DNA of 64,000 nucleotides from Siderastrea siderea (GCA_964030785.1 OZ034978.1:11219953-11283952), one strand, 5' to 3'. Shown: positions 11,207 to 22,736, counted from the stretch's first letter. Notes: generated from the letters alone by a model not told the origin. Numbers and translations are program-made.

Positions 11207-12285
11207 CTCCCCAGGAGAAAGTTCCAATTTCTGAGGAAGGAGATTCTGCATCAGTTGCCTTGCTCGGGTAGCTGCTGCTCGGGTGGGACGCATAGTGGTG
11301 GAGGAAATTTCCTTTAACTGTTCCCCATCCTGCGTCAAATTATCTTTTTGACCAATACCACATTCTAAGGGGTAAAGGTGATTGAGTGGTCTGTTAAGAA
11401 CTTTCTTGCTTGGCAGAAGAACTCTAGCTGCCCGAACTTCTCCCTCATTACTCGAAATGAGTTCTGTAATCTTTCCCATTTTCCAGACCCCGCGCGGCAA
11501 ATCTTCCTTTAAAAGCACTACACTGCCCACTCTAGGTTCTTCTGCGGCTTGGATTCGACGACCCTTTACATGTGTCTGCCCTCTTTCTCGGAGGCTTAGT
11601 AAGTAATCATCTCTCCAGGCTTTCCAGACTGAGTTCAAGTGTCGCTGACCTTTACCCCAAAGTTCTAGTAACTTATCCGCTGAGCTCTTCTTTCCATAGT
11701 CTGGATCGTGTGAGTTATGGATCTCGATTAGAGGAACTCCAGACTGGGGATTGAGATTCAAGAAATCGGCTGGGGCCAGTGAAAATCCAGAGTCAAAGTC
11801 CTCGCCGACGTAAACAAGTGGACGAGAATTGATCACAGCCTGCACTTCTGTCAGAAAGGTTTCAAGCTGGTCCTCAGTCAGACAAATCTTACCAATCGAT
11901 TTCTTGAGAGCTCCCTTAACGGTGCCAACCAGTCTTTCATAAAATCCCCCCATCCAAGGGGCCAGTTCAACTATAAAGTTCCATTCAATTCCTTGGTTGG
12001 CAGTGTAACTTTGCAATTCATGATTTGAAACTGTTTCTTTCCAGGCTTTATCAATGGCAGTTTTTGCAAGCTTAAACTGTGGGGCATTATCCAGTATAAG
12101 TTGTGCAGGTTTACCTCTTCTTGCTATAAATCGTCTGAGTGCAAGCAGAAACTGCTCAGCAGTCATGTCCTTAACCAGTTTCAAATGGATGGCTCTGACA
12201 GTGACACAGGTGAAGAGACATACCCAAACCTTTTTCTTTGAACTTCCAGCTTGGATGTAAAGGGGACCAAAATTTTGCAACTTTC
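11129..12285 (-). CDS. BEL/Pao integrase core and C-terminal domain (frame 3 of the broken pol)
   Basis: Integrase would insert the cDNA into chromosomes. Visible are GPLYIQ, the region with AEQFLLALRRF, the second catalytic Asp in ILDNAPQF, and the catalytic Glu in GGFYERLVG. A DUF5641-like tail with VGSVVLLKED and PRGVWKMGKI follows. The frame differs from the preceding one, with the join near 12,266-12,285. The segment that normally carries the first catalytic Asp just before GPL is absent or altered, which suggests a local deletion. The frame ends at a stop inside the 3' LTR (11,129). Defective on two counts. Confidence 0.85.
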
Positions 12286-13391
12286 TTTCTGGGCCACGGA
12301 GACATTGATGGAAGCTTGAAGGGTCCACCTTGAAATCTTTTACAGACACCACAGCCATGAATTGCTTTCTTTACTTCAGCTCTTCCTTGAGGAATCCAAT
12401 ACTGATTTCTTAGTTGAGCTAGCGTATGAGAAACACCGGAATGAAAGAGTTTTTGGTGGTATTCTTTGATGAGTAATGAAGTGAAATGGCTCCTTTTGGG
12501 AAGAAGTATTGGATAAATTGCCTCAAGAGGTAGTTCAGCGTGAATCATCCTTCCATGGCAACGAAGAAGTCCATCATCATGAAGTTGGATCCCAAGTTGA
12601 TTTTTGTAATCCTTTTTGTTCACAGTTCCACTCGTGGTGTTAAATGCTTCTGGGAAATTGGTCTTCTGGACGAACTTGATCCATAGAATCTTTGCTTCCA
12701 TAATTTCGATAGCCTTTAGCTCTCCAGTTTGGGTTGTCTGTTTCCTAGCTTTCTTAACAAATCTTAACATCCATGCCGTAATTCGAAGAAGCCGAAGAAG
12801 GGAGGAGTAGTTCCTTTCATCTATTCCAAAGGGTGTGGTGGGCGGTGTGGGTTTGTCTTGGTTTTCTGTCTGTCCTCCATTGATACTTTCTTCAGCCAAG
12901 GTGGAGGTTTCATAGAAGGTTATCGGACCTTTTGTTTCACTCTCAATCTTCTCCAATGTCTCTTTAGTAATTTCTGGGACATCCCAAGTTGGCCATGTTT
13001 TTTCATTGTCCTGAAGCCATTCTGGGCCATGCCACCAAAGTTCACATTTGCTCAGATCTTGTGCTGAGACTCCTCTCGTTGCTAACTCTGCTGGATTTTG
13101 ACTGGTGACAACATAACGAAAACTTATGTCCTTTGTTTCAGTGATCTCCTGGACTCGATTCCGAACAAAAGTTGATAGTGGCTTCTTGCTCATGATCCAG
13201 TGAAGGACACATTGATTATCTGTCCAAAGGACCTTCTTTTCCACAGGGAGTTGAAGTTGCTCTTGAACAAAGTTTAGCATTCGGACACCAATAAGTACTG
13301 CTAAAAGTTCTAATCGAGGTGTGCCCAGTTTCTTTATGGGAGCCACTCTTGATTTGGTGAAGAGCAAATTTACACCAGCATCAGAGCTCAA
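12266..13391 (-). CDS. BEL/Pao RNase H and integrase zinc-binding domain (frame 2 of pol)
   Basis: The N-terminal half is RNase H: SSDAG near the start, RLELLAVL with the catalytic Glu, and WTDNQ with an Asp. The C-terminal half carries the integrase HHCC finger (an H...H pair in the EYHQKLFHSGV region, then CGVCKRF). The frame is offset from the upstream reverse transcriptase frame by a one-base change near 13,395-13,405, so the RNase H domain itself is split between frames. The intact BEL/Pao polyprotein is normally one frame. Confidence 0.85.
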
Positions 13392-13906
13392 ATAGATAAC
13401 AGAGGCATAAAAGCCTTGGTTGAAACATCACAAAAGCACAGCAACTGACAGTTGGAGTAACCAATGAACCTTGGAATGGTTACCATGGAGATCAACTCAA
13501 TCTCATTTTGAATTTTTATCCATTTGTGAAGCATCTCTTCATCCAGTTTCTCATCCCATTCTTTCTTTGAGGCCCACAGATCTTGGAGGAAGAGTTTTCC
13601 TTTGAGAGTTGCAGGAGTAAAGAATCCCACCGGATCAAAAACTGTAGCGATGTTTTTTAGCACTTCTCTTTTAGTAGAACATTCTGCTGGTTTTGAACCT
13701 TTGACTATCAACTGATCTTTAACAGTGTTCCAGAGAATTCCAAGAACTTTAGTTACAGTTTCCTTTACTCTGTCCTGCTCTGAAATTGAATTCAGGAATT
13801 CCTTCGAATTTGAATTCCATTCTCGCAGATTCATGGATGATTTTTGAAATACTTCCTTTGATTCTGAATAGAACTCTCTTGCTTCTTCACTTGAATTCAC
13901 TCCAGT

Positions 13907-13944
<38 letters not shown>

Positions 13945-15172
13945 CTGCAGTGGGAGTTCCAACTTGTTCTAAGTGATGGAGAATGGTGGCTCCAAGCAGA
14001 AAGGGACTTGAGATGACTCCGAATGGGACCCTGGTAAAGCGATAAATTTGCAGATTGTCCTTAGTCGGTGGCTTAGTGGGGTCTTTAAGCCATAGGAATC
14101 TAGTTACATCTCGATCTGCAGGTTGGAGGCCAACTTGCAAAAACGCCTTTTCAATATCTGCTGTCAGAGCTACTTTGTGAGTCCTGAAACGAAGTAGAAG
14201 GCCACAGAGATCTTCTAAGATGACAGGACCACGATACAAACATTCGTTAAGACTTTTGCATCCTTTTTTGGCTTTCGTTGATGCATCGTAGACAATTCGT
14301 ACTTTAGTAGTCTTTCGATCTGGGGTAATGACGGCATGGTGAGGAATGTAATGTTTTCTACATCCTTCTTCAGTTTCGTCATTCACTTTCTCAATGATTT
14401 CTTTTTCAAGTTGATCTTTGATGATGTTGTCATACCTTTCAAGTAACTCTGGATTTCCTTGAATTCGTCTCAGTAGAGAGTTTAGCCTACCAAGAGCCAG
14501 TTGGTAGTTGTCTGGTAGCTGGGGGTTTTCTTCTTTCCATGGCCAAGTAACCTCATATCGCCCATTTGACGTTCTAACGGTGTCATAGAAGTTTTTAATG
14601 GCTTCATCATCATCGCAATCATTGCCAGGTTCTTTGATTCCAATAGTTTCTAGTTTCCAAAATTCATCCAAGTTTGGTTTCAAAAGATCATTTGAGCTCT
14701 CCAGTGGAGCCACAAAGGATTGCTGATGGGAATTACCGTATGTTCCAGCCATAAGAAACATTGAAATTTCTGACGTTTTACTTTCTTCAGTTGGCAGTCG
14801 ACCAGAGAGAATCCAACCCAGATGAGATCCAAGCAAGTACAGTCCAGGTCTCACTTTCTTCCTTTCTGGCAAAACCAAATCACTGTAGTAGTCATTTCCA
14901 ATCAGCAGTTCTACACTTGATACCTCTAGTTCATTTGGGAGAGTGTCAGAAAGTTCATGTCCCCTAACAAGGGATTCAAACTGCTCAGAATTGACAGGTG
15001 CCCTCTGAATCATTCCAGTAATCTTTGGAACCACATTTGCTTGAATGTTCATTGTCTCTCCATTCTTTAGTTTCAAACCAAGTTCAACCAGTGTAGTCTT
15101 AAGTTCCTTGGGCTTTGTAGAGCCAAACGTGAAGACAGTTAGGATTTCAGTATTGCTGGGCTTCAGTTGAAG
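13388..15172 (-). CDS. BEL/Pao protease C-terminus and reverse transcriptase (frame 1 of pol)
   Basis: The first part is the end of a DUF1758-type aspartic protease and linker (VVPKITGMIQ, LLIGNDYY, LGSHLGWILSG). The reverse transcriptase follows, with VRIVYDAS, ALTADIEKAFLQV (first catalytic Asp), RVPFGVISSPFLL and the active-site box YVDNLLTG, which has Asn in place of the more usual second Asp. BEL-type thumb/connection sequence follows (ILWN, ATVFDPVGFFTPATL). The frame is open upstream of its first ATG to about 15,172, where a small indel separates it from the Gag-protease frame. Confidence 0.88.
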
Positions 15173-15180
15173 TTTATTTA

Positions 15181-16333
15181 CTAATTAAAATCTTCACTTA
15201 TGTAGGTTCTCTGGCTTCCACAATCTAGCAAAAGTCGGGTAGACAGCTTCTTTGAAGTCTCGAGGTTCACGGTATCTGCCAGTGCAGTCTGCATAAGTAC
15301 CTGTTCGCCAGAAACCAATAACGAACTTTCAGTTTCGGGTGCCATTAAGGGGTCGGTAAACATAGCCACAGTATCATGTTCTTCATTAGAAGAAAACCTT
15401 TTTGGGCAAAGACTTCTGTGGTGATTTCTAACTCTTTGGCAGTAGAAACATGGTTTGCTAACCTTGCATTCTTTCAGTAAATGATTTGGCTTTAAACAGA
15501 TGAAACAGTTTCCTTTGATTTTTGCCTTTCTTGACTCAACAGTTGGATACGTTTTACACTGGTCACTCCAGTGATCCTTTCTTTGGCAGTAAAAACAGCC
15601 CAATGTTTGACCTTCAGTGGAAGATTCTTCATGTCCAGAAAGTAAGGCACCAGTAGTTGTGACTCCAGACCATTTTGCAAACAGTGATTTCTGGTTCTGA
15701 GACTTCACTTTAGTATCTTGGTCTTCAGGGCTCTCAAACAATGGAGTTTGACGCTCACCAACCTCTTGAGCACAAACATAACGCTTGAAAGCCTTTCGGA
15801 TGCTTTCCACTGTCCATTTCTCCTCCATATCTTTGTACTCTTCCATTCGGGATACCACTGCCTTTGGTAGTTTTGATTTAATGAGAAAAACAAAATGTGG
15901 CTGTTCCACATTCTCACCAAGGGCTTTAAGAGAACGAAGATGCTTCTCAATCGTGTCATAGGTTTCACGGAGTTTAGCAGTGAAAGGTGAAGAGACAGGA
16001 AGATCCATCAACGCTGAGTAGTGAGCATCCATCCTGAGATCTTGTCTCCCAAATCTCTCTTGAAGTAAATTTATCGCCACTTCGTAGTTAGAGTTAGTTA
16101 GCTCCAGCCCAGAGATAACTGCACTTGCAGCTCCTTCCAATTCAACTTTCAAATAGTTGAATTTGTCCACAGGTTGAAGATTTGGATTTCTGTGAATGGA
16201 GGCATCAAATGAATCCCAAAATTCCTGCCACTTCAGAACATCTCCATTGAATTTTTGAAGTTCCAGTTTGGGAAGCTTGATAGTGGGAGTATGACGAGTA
16301 ATTGGAGTACCAAATTGTTTTTCCAATTCAAGA

Positions 16334-16364
<31 letters not shown>

Positions 16365-16950
16365 GTTCTGTATCTGTAGCCGCTTTTTTGAGCTTCATTT
16401 CCTGCTCAGTTTGAACCAACTTTCTTTTAGCCTCCAATTCTACTTCCAATTTCTTTAGTTCATGTTCACGCTGTTTGTCTATTTCACTCTGCTTCAACAT
16501 TTCCAATTCCAGTTTCATCTTTTCCATTTGAATCTCTTTCTCTTGGTTAAGTTTTGCCAGTTGAAGATCCTTCTCTTGTTGAAGTTTTTCTTGTTGATGA
16601 GCTCTTTCCTTCTCTTCAGTTGTCTGCTGTTTTCGTTTGGCAATAGTAATCAGAAGTGTTTTAAGATCGGAAATAGCTTCGTCTCCATCAAGCGCGAGAA
16701 CACTGAAGTCTTCCATTTCATTTTCCAGTCGCTGGCTTTTAGCTTCGTCCTCTTTGGATGCCTCTTGTAGCTGTTCCAGTAAATCTTTATAAGTTTCGAG
16801 ATTTCTTTCCAACTTGAGGAGTAATTGGTTGGCTTTGTCCTCGGTTTCATCCAGAGAAACATCTTGTTGAAGGAAGGTTTTAGCCTGTTCGATTCGATCC
16901 TTCAGTCGCTTCTTCGTCGGGCCCAAACGCTGACGAATACATCCACTCAT
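15181..16950 (-). CDS. BEL/Pao Gag with start of protease
   Basis: I take the ATG at 16,950 as the start because the frame upstream of it runs through the primer-binding site. Residues about 10-230 are a charged Lys/Glu/Gln-rich coiled-coil region. A DUF1759-type capsid domain follows (PKLELQKFNGD, WQEFWDSF). Then come three cysteine knuckles (CFYCQRKDHWSDQC, CFICLKPNHLLKEC, CFYCQRVRNHHRSLC). The frame ends just after the protease active-site motif LLLDCGSQRTYIS, at a stop caused by a small indel around 15,170-15,185. Expected role is assembly of a virus-like particle and maturation. Confidence 0.88.
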
Positions 16951-16978
16951 TTTCCACGTTTGAAAGGTTTTACAACCT

Positions 16979-16991
16979 CGCTCTGCTACCA
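16979..16991 (-). promoter_or_regulatory. Primer-binding site of the BEL/Pao element
   Basis: Two bases inside the 5' LTR, the minus strand reads TGGTAGCAGAGC, starting with the TGG that pairs with a tRNA 3' CCA end. The tRNA identity is not determined. Confidence 0.6.
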
Positions 16992-16993
16992 CA

Positions 16994-17190
16994 TGTTGCC
17001 GAGTCCAACTATTAAACTACGAAAGGTCCAAATGTAACTACAAAAGTCCAAGTTTAACTACGAAATGTGCAAATTGTTCGTCAAAACACGTTGTTCCGAA
17101 AGTCACAAGTTTTCAATGGTAACCAAGCCTTCTCTCAAGGTAACCTAGCTTTTTAGCTCGTTTCCAGTTTATCGCGGCAACTCCGCGACA
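16994..17190 (-). repeat. 5' LTR of the BEL/Pao element
   Basis: 197 bp, differing from the 3' LTR at three positions I can see. Flanked outside by AGGTC. Confidence 0.93.
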
Positions 17191-19054
17191 AGGTCCATAA
17201 AAATGAAAATGGCAAACGTTGGTTTATGGTGATGGATTTGTATGTTGGGTGAAAATCCGAAAAGGCGGCTGTTTGACCAATTTTGCAGTATGTTCGATGT
17301 CTGAAACGACAATCGTCTTGCCAAGCAAAAAAAAAAAAAAAATTCATCACTCGGCTGGAATTTTTTTGCCAATTCAACCAGCTGTCGTCAATCCCAGCAG
17401 CTGGGAGAAGTGGCTTCACGTGTCCGTAGACTATTTGGGTATACAAAGGGTAAAAGTGTTACCGTTGTTAAACAGTTGATTTGTTGTAATTTTGCAGTGT
17501 ATGTCAACCATCGTCGAGCTTCTGGTTTATCACCGTTTGACTTACATGAAGCATTTACCAAGCTTGGGGCTCCGGGTGATGAGGGATTCGCCATTGACCG
17601 CGACAGACTTCTTTCTCTACTGTAGAACAAGGTAGGACTTAAACTGAATTAGTGTAACTCCTGGCGTCGAAGTCGTGTGATGTAAAGCGGAGTAAAAATC
17701 CTTTAGAATGGAAGAAAGGCCTCCAGATTCGCTACTGAATTCAGAACACGAATGGCCTCCGTACTCCGCATCTTATCGAAGCATACCACCATGTAGGACC
17801 GGTATCTACTGTGATCTGATCCGTGATCCACATTTTCACAACTCAAATGCGTTTTGCGATTGAACGAGAACGTGTCACGTGTCATGTGCAATAAAAGTAG
17901 AACAAAAAACGAAGTGGCCAATTACAGTAGACCTCCTCAAATGCGCGCCATCTTGAATGATACTCGTTTTCCTTGGTTAGTTTTGTTGCTTAGTTGTTTA
18001 CTGTTGGCTCCCTCGAAGTCACGCTTTTTGAAGTGTTTGAGATGGCGGGAGTCTTCTGTATCGTAAACAAACCTCTGTTAAATTAAAAAATAAATAAAAA
18101 AATATCCCCCCAAAAACAACAACACCAACAACAACAACAATCTTCGACAGCTCAGCTGGAACATGACACATACTAGTTTCCCATTGTTTGTTGTTTTCTA
18201 CTCAAATATAGTGGAAAGACTGGCACCAGACCGGTGCAACTGTACTTCAAATTTCAAATTTGTTGGCAGGAAGCAACACCAGAGAAAAAGATGAAACTTT
18301 TCTCTGGCGCTGCAGTTCTTTACCAGAAGAGAAACGAAGGGATCGACTTCGTGGACTGGAAAAGGCTAAATGCTTCCCTTCCTTTTGTTTGCAACACACC
18401 TGTAACTCTGTTAAAACCAGTTGCAATAATGAACAGGAAGTAGTTGATGTCTCGCTGAGTCGTGTTTTAGTTGGTTGTTCTCGGTTCACAGGGAAAGATC
18501 GGTTCTCTGAGTAAATATTTGTATAAATAAATGATGTAATTTATTTATTCATTCATGTATAAAAGGAAAATGCACCAATGTATTTCATGATCAGTCAAAA
18601 ATCTTGCATTTTCACCTACTCATGAAATTTCTGTTTTGCTTCTCCCAGGTGAGCATATGACAGACGCCAAGTTTACCGAGTTCATGTCCACATTACTGGG
18701 TCTAGGAGAATTAGGCGGTAGCGTGGAGACTGGGACTTATGACGCATCCAACGCCAGCGAGCTGTTAAGAGAGCATCTCCCGGAGAACATTACTGCTGAC
18801 AACTTTGCGGCGCATGTCTTGGGTTTTGTAACGGAAAGAGAAAGGGATGCTAGTGCTAGCGTTAGTTAAAACTTTTTTCGAAACATTTTTTTTGTGTAGG
18901 CGTTGACACGGTGAAGAGTCGGATTGTTTTCTATTTGTTTTATAGTAGCTTTAAAAAAGTGGGAAAAAAGTTCATGGATTCTGGCAAAAAACGCAATTTC
19001 TCAGAATGCCAGAATGCACCCTTGGATTGCAAAATTCCAAGGTACTACAAATAG

Positions 19055-19081
19055 TAAAATTATTGTGCTTGATTTCTTTAG
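19055..19081 (+). other. Junction between duplicate copies B and C
   Basis: The 3' flank of copy B matches the 3' flank of copy A up to about 19,050. It then passes directly into the intron end just before the first exon of copy C (acceptor TTTCTTTAG ending at 19,081). This is the tandem-duplication breakpoint to within a few tens of bases. Confidence 0.6.
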
Positions 19082-19275
19082 GTTGGTCTGCAGTGTTTAC
19101 CGTTAGATGGCAATCCACATAAGACCATGGCCTTGATTGCTCACCCAGAAGGAGTAAGTATCTTTCATAAACCAGTAACATCAGTTTTCAGTAGCTACGG
19201 CCTTGTTTCAACTGAGCCAAAGTAATCACATGACCGAACATTACTGTGGTAAAAGAGTAATTAGCCATTCAGAGG

Positions 19276-19722
19276 TCCGTTTCTCAAAAGTCCCGGTAAC
19301 TTTCCGGGCCCCGAGCTATATTTTCAAATCAAAATCTGTGGAATGGTGGTGTATCTTTTAGCCTGCAAACCAGCCAACTTGACTTGTTTTGTCAACTTAC
19401 AATTTTACTGCTTAGCATTAAAAATCAACAAAATCAAGGCAAAACTATTTACCTAATTAACACCCTCTACATTCCGCATTGTATTTTTAATCACATGCAA
19501 CAGGACTTCAACACGCATTTTGTTATATAAGGAACTTACAATCAATCAATGTGACTTTTAGTTATACGAATTTGAAAATGATGACTGAGTCATCGAAACG
19601 TCATTGGAAACTTCTATCGCTAATTTTTATTATTAAAAATTTGAATCCTTAAGGAAAACCTTGCGCTCATAAAATAGCTTTCCGGGCCCGAAACGTTGTC
19701 GGGACTCTCGAGAAACGGGCCC
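19276..19722. mobile_element. TIR element in copy C intron
   Basis: Imperfect inverted ends: GTTTCTCAAAAGTCCCGG on the left and GTCGGGACTCTCGAGAAAC on the right, with CCGGGCCC just inside each. No coding sequence. The interior contains a TGACTGAGTCATCGAAACGTC stretch (about 19,580) like the 3' regions of Penelope-like elements. Confidence 0.55.
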
Positions 19723-19725
19723 CTG

Positions 19726-19856
19726 GTGCTGGATTCATGAAGCCCTCCTAAGATAAGAGGTGTCCTATGTATTGTCGGAAAACAAAGCCTATTGTTAAGA
19801 AACAATACTTAAGATTCATCTTTGGCTTAGGACATCTTTGTGAATCCTGTCCCTGG
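19726..19856. mobile_element. Short hairpin MITE (GGATTCATGAAG family)
   Basis: Inverted ends GGATTCATGAAG and TTGTGAATCC around an inner inverted core (CCTATTGTTAAGAAACAATA). A related end, AGGAGGGCTTCGTGAATC, occurs at about 33,910-33,930. Confidence 0.5.
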
Positions 19857-20516
19857 ACTTGTAACAAAGCGCCGGAAATGTGACAAGAGAAAACACGTCG
19901 TGGGTGCCAAGTGCATAAAAAATACGGTTGGCGCGCGAAAAAGAGGATGCCAAGCGCGGACAATTATGTAACGGGTGGCAAGGTCGTGTACAGCGGCGTA
20001 ATTTGATAAAGGATGGTTGTATTTGATTGGCCGAGAAAACAAAACAAAAGCAACATCTCACGTTTGATTCCACCAAAAAATAATGCAAAAACATGTTGGA
20101 TCTTACACCCAACAAACATACAAACTATTTTTTTTCGAAGGCATTAAATAACATTTGAAACTGAATGCATTTGTAGAAAGAGTGGCGTCTATTGCCTGAA
20201 CATGGATGCGATGGTTTTTATTCTTTTTCTTAGGTGTCTGATGTGGTGTGTTCGTACGACGGTAAATATGTGTACACTGCTGGCGGAGAGGACTGCAGCG
20301 TGTTGATGTGGGAAATCAACCTTGAGTAAGTAATGAGAGTCGTGTGTCTATACTTTAAATTGCTCCAAAGTAAAGAATTTCACTAAACAAGAACTAGACG
20401 CGTTGTTGGAAGACATTTTACTGTCATTCTCCTCGGGAGAGCTTTACTTAGCCAAGTGACTTTCTGTGATTATCAAGTTATTCATTCAATTATCTTACCT
20501 GCTTTGATATGTTTGT

Positions 20517-20834
20517 GGGGGCGCGGTGGTGCAGTGGTTGGCACGTTGGACTTCAAATCTGAAGAACGGTGGTTCGACACCCAATCCCTGCCATCCTGTT
20601 GTTTCCTCAGACAAGAATCTTACCCCGCATTGTCTCCCTCCACCCAGGTGTATGAATGGGTTCCAGCGACATCCTGCTGGGGGTAACCCTGTGATGGATT
20701 AGCATCCCATTTAGCGGGAGGGGGGAGTAGCAATAATCTCAGTTGCTTCATGCTGCAGAAACCGGGATAAGCCGGTGAAATGCTACAGAAACCGGGATAA
20801 GCTATGAGCCTCCTTGGCTCTTGTGCGACTTAAC
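20517..20834 (+). mobile_element. tRNA-derived SINE, plus strand
   Basis: A-box-like GGTGCAGTGGTTGGCAC (about 20,526-20,542) and B-box-like GGTTCGACACC (about 20,571-20,581) head a ~310 bp body. The body contains a short duplicated AGAAACCGGGATAAGC and ends near CTCTTGTGCGACT. It lies in an intron of CFAP251 copy C. Confidence 0.7.
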
Positions 20835-21105
20835 CCTTACCTTTGATATGTTAGGAAAGTTAAAGTCACCGAGGATTTTCTTTTGACTATTTCGTTATTG
20901 TTTTAGTTTTGTTTTCACAGACAATGGCTACTCACAGGCCTTCAATTTAACAATAGTCAAGGCGTTGGGCAGTGCTTCTTAAAACAATTCAAATAACGCC
21001 TCGACCGAGATTCTGTTTTATGTATATTATCTTTTCTGCAGAATCAGTGTTCCAGATTTCCTCCTATTTTCCTTTCTTCGTCCCTTCTACCGCTGGAAAT
21101 AGGGC

Positions 21106-21244
21106 TTTACCTCGGTGTAAGAACCTGTGAAACTCACGGATGACGTAAAACAAAGGAAACAAAAACATTTTAAACAATACCGTACAGCAAAACAAAAGCT
21201 AACAAACAAAGAAAATCTTGTCAGGTTCTTACACCGAGGTAAAC
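21106..21244. mobile_element. 139 bp MITE
   Basis: TTTACCTCGGTGTAAGAACC and its reverse complement form the ends, with AT-rich DNA between. Intronic. Confidence 0.8.
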
Positions 21245-21460
21245 CCGGAAATAGACATTTGCAAGCAAGCTAATCCGCTGTAGCTCTCTCTCTTTTCCCT
21301 CCCAAGTACGAAAATAGAATCTGTCCACAGGTGGTATTCTGCTGCGAACAAATTACGAAGGCGTTTTTAATTTTCTTGAATTTAATGTTGTTTCCATTCT
21401 CCTTCAGTGCCTTAGAGGCAGCTGCCGCACTTGGTGGAGAGGGCCTGATCCCATTCTATT

Positions 21461-21757
21461 TAACAAATAGATTATGAGCTCGAGATTTCTATCGCGTGAT
21501 AGTTGATGAGACCGAAGGCCGAATCAACTATCACGCATAGAAATCGAGAGCGAATAATCTAATTGTTTTAGTATAAATCTACTAGACGTTCAAAACTTAA
21601 CAGCAGACGCTACATGTTTTTATTGAAAAATGATATAAATAGGTCACACCGCGCGCGGAAAACACTATACTCACTATCTGCAACAGAATAGATAGCGAGT
21701 AGCGTAGCCAATCAGAGAACAGCATTACTGATAGACTGTAGTAGATTTATACTAAGG
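21461..21757. mobile_element. ~297 bp palindromic insert inside a CFAP251 coding exon
   Basis: The coding exon stops after IPFY at about 21,460 and resumes at about 21,758 with LLEGGRDGE. The insert has two inverted-repeat parts. The first (about 21,461-21,570) is a hairpin with arms around TTTCTATCGCGTGATAGTTGAT. The second (about 21,566-21,757) is bounded by TTAGTATAAATCTACTA and its complement. Several in-frame stops are introduced. No clean target duplication is visible. Confidence 0.75.
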
Positions 21758-22486
21758 TCTGTTAGAAGGTGGTCGTGATGGTGAACTGTTTGCAGAGCTC
21801 GAGAACTATTTCTATTACGCACAGATCAGAAGATGAGTTCCAACTTTTGTCTTCATTCCCAGTTTCCTACAGAACCGTTATTTGCTTCGTCACGCAACGC
21901 TCCACTCCACTAACTGTAGGTGGGAGAAGGAGTATGGCCTTACCTCCGAAATAATAGGAGACCACTTCATGTCTGGGACGTCTTTTTCACTCTAAAGTAA
22001 ACAAAAACAAATCTAACACAATTTTCTTATTGCAGCCAAGGTGTGGACACCACAGATACAAGGGAGGTATCCACAAAGGTTCCGTTAGCGCAGGTGCCCT
22101 ACATTATGCGAGCCTTGGGGTTCTATCCAACTGAACAAGAGGTATGGTATGTCATCACTTGTGTGAGCCAGTCGTGAATTTCCTAAGTTGTAGTTCTGTG
22201 TAAGAAGTACATCGCAAACTCCATCTCTAGTTGAGGGGCTCGGTGCATAGTCTCCTGCGCAAAATTGCATTAAAACTGTGTAGCGCATGTAAATCGAGAT
22301 ATTCTTGCGGTAAATTAAAATTAGTGTCTCTGCGCTGGAAATAGAAAATGGGGGAAATCCTCAGACGTTTCGAGACTGCTGTCTCTTCTCCAGTGAGAAA
22401 CAATGCCGTTAAGCAGTAACGCGCGTCGGTTAATTTTGAAAGTCAAAAATGTATCTACGACACGCGCGCGCGCTAAAAAGTAACAA

Positions 22487-22720
22487 TCAGAGAAACGCAA
22501 AGTCAATGTTCATTCCATTTGGTTGTAAAGTCTTGTGACGGAAGATCAATCTTGCTTCCATGCTGCGTCGCACCATCGTTGTCCTGAACCCCGCACAGAT
22601 TACGGACACTAGCATGTCGCCCACACTGTGTCCTGGGGACGAGAAATGTTTCCCAACAGGGAGGTCAGTATTCGCGCCAACTGATCGTATGTGCTCGTGG
22701 AATCTGTCGCCGAGGCGTCT
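22487..22720 (-). pseudogene. Penelope-like GIY-YIG endonuclease C-terminal fragment
   Basis: The minus strand has a stop-free frame of about 77 codons ending at TGA 22,487-22,489. It shows the C-terminal endonuclease signature of Penelope-like retroelements: RRLGDRFHEHIR, then DLPVGKHF and SPGHSVGDM, and a Glu in MEARLIF before LQPNGMN. The N-terminal part of the domain and the reverse transcriptase are missing, so it is a 5'-truncated copy. It has no start codon of its own. Confidence 0.75.
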
Positions 22721-22736
22721 CCCAGTCTCCCAGTCT

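Larger units (their letters stand above)
11010..17190 (-). mobile_element. BEL/Pao LTR retrotransposon, full length but defective
   Basis: The element is 6,181 bp on the minus strand with two 197-bp LTRs. It is flanked by a 5-bp target duplication AGGTC (11,005-11,009 and 17,191-17,195), within the 4-6 bp usual for BEL/Pao. CFAP251 copy A has the uninterrupted site at about 5-30, with a single AGGTC in matching flanks. Gag, protease, reverse transcriptase, RNase H and integrase are recognisable in BEL order, but the frame is broken in three places. I count 3 differences between the LTRs, so insertion is fairly recent and later than the A/B duplication. Confidence 0.95.
8437..18869 (+). pseudogene. 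CFAP251: CFAP251 copy B, decayed partial duplicate
   Basis: Four exon remnants match copy C in order. 8437-8470 is the end of the exon holding YPTEQE, with small changes that break the frame. 9024-9114 encodes DDMINEVKF and is open, but its donor reads GC instead of GT. 17498-17631 encodes YVNHR, with CAG changed to TAG at 17,623-17,625 and one base lost before the donor. 18649-18869 is the terminal GEHMT exon, open to TAA. The AATAAA present in copies A and C is lost. Intron sequence also aligns with copy C, so this is a genomic duplicate. Introns carry a 1.64 kb insert and a BEL/Pao retrotransposon. A functional product is unlikely. Confidence 0.85.

Noticed and set aside
16255..16770. Plus-strand open frames opposite Gag
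   Set aside because: Antisense shadows of the Lys/Glu-rich coiled-coil region, giving Phe/Leu-rich nonsense.
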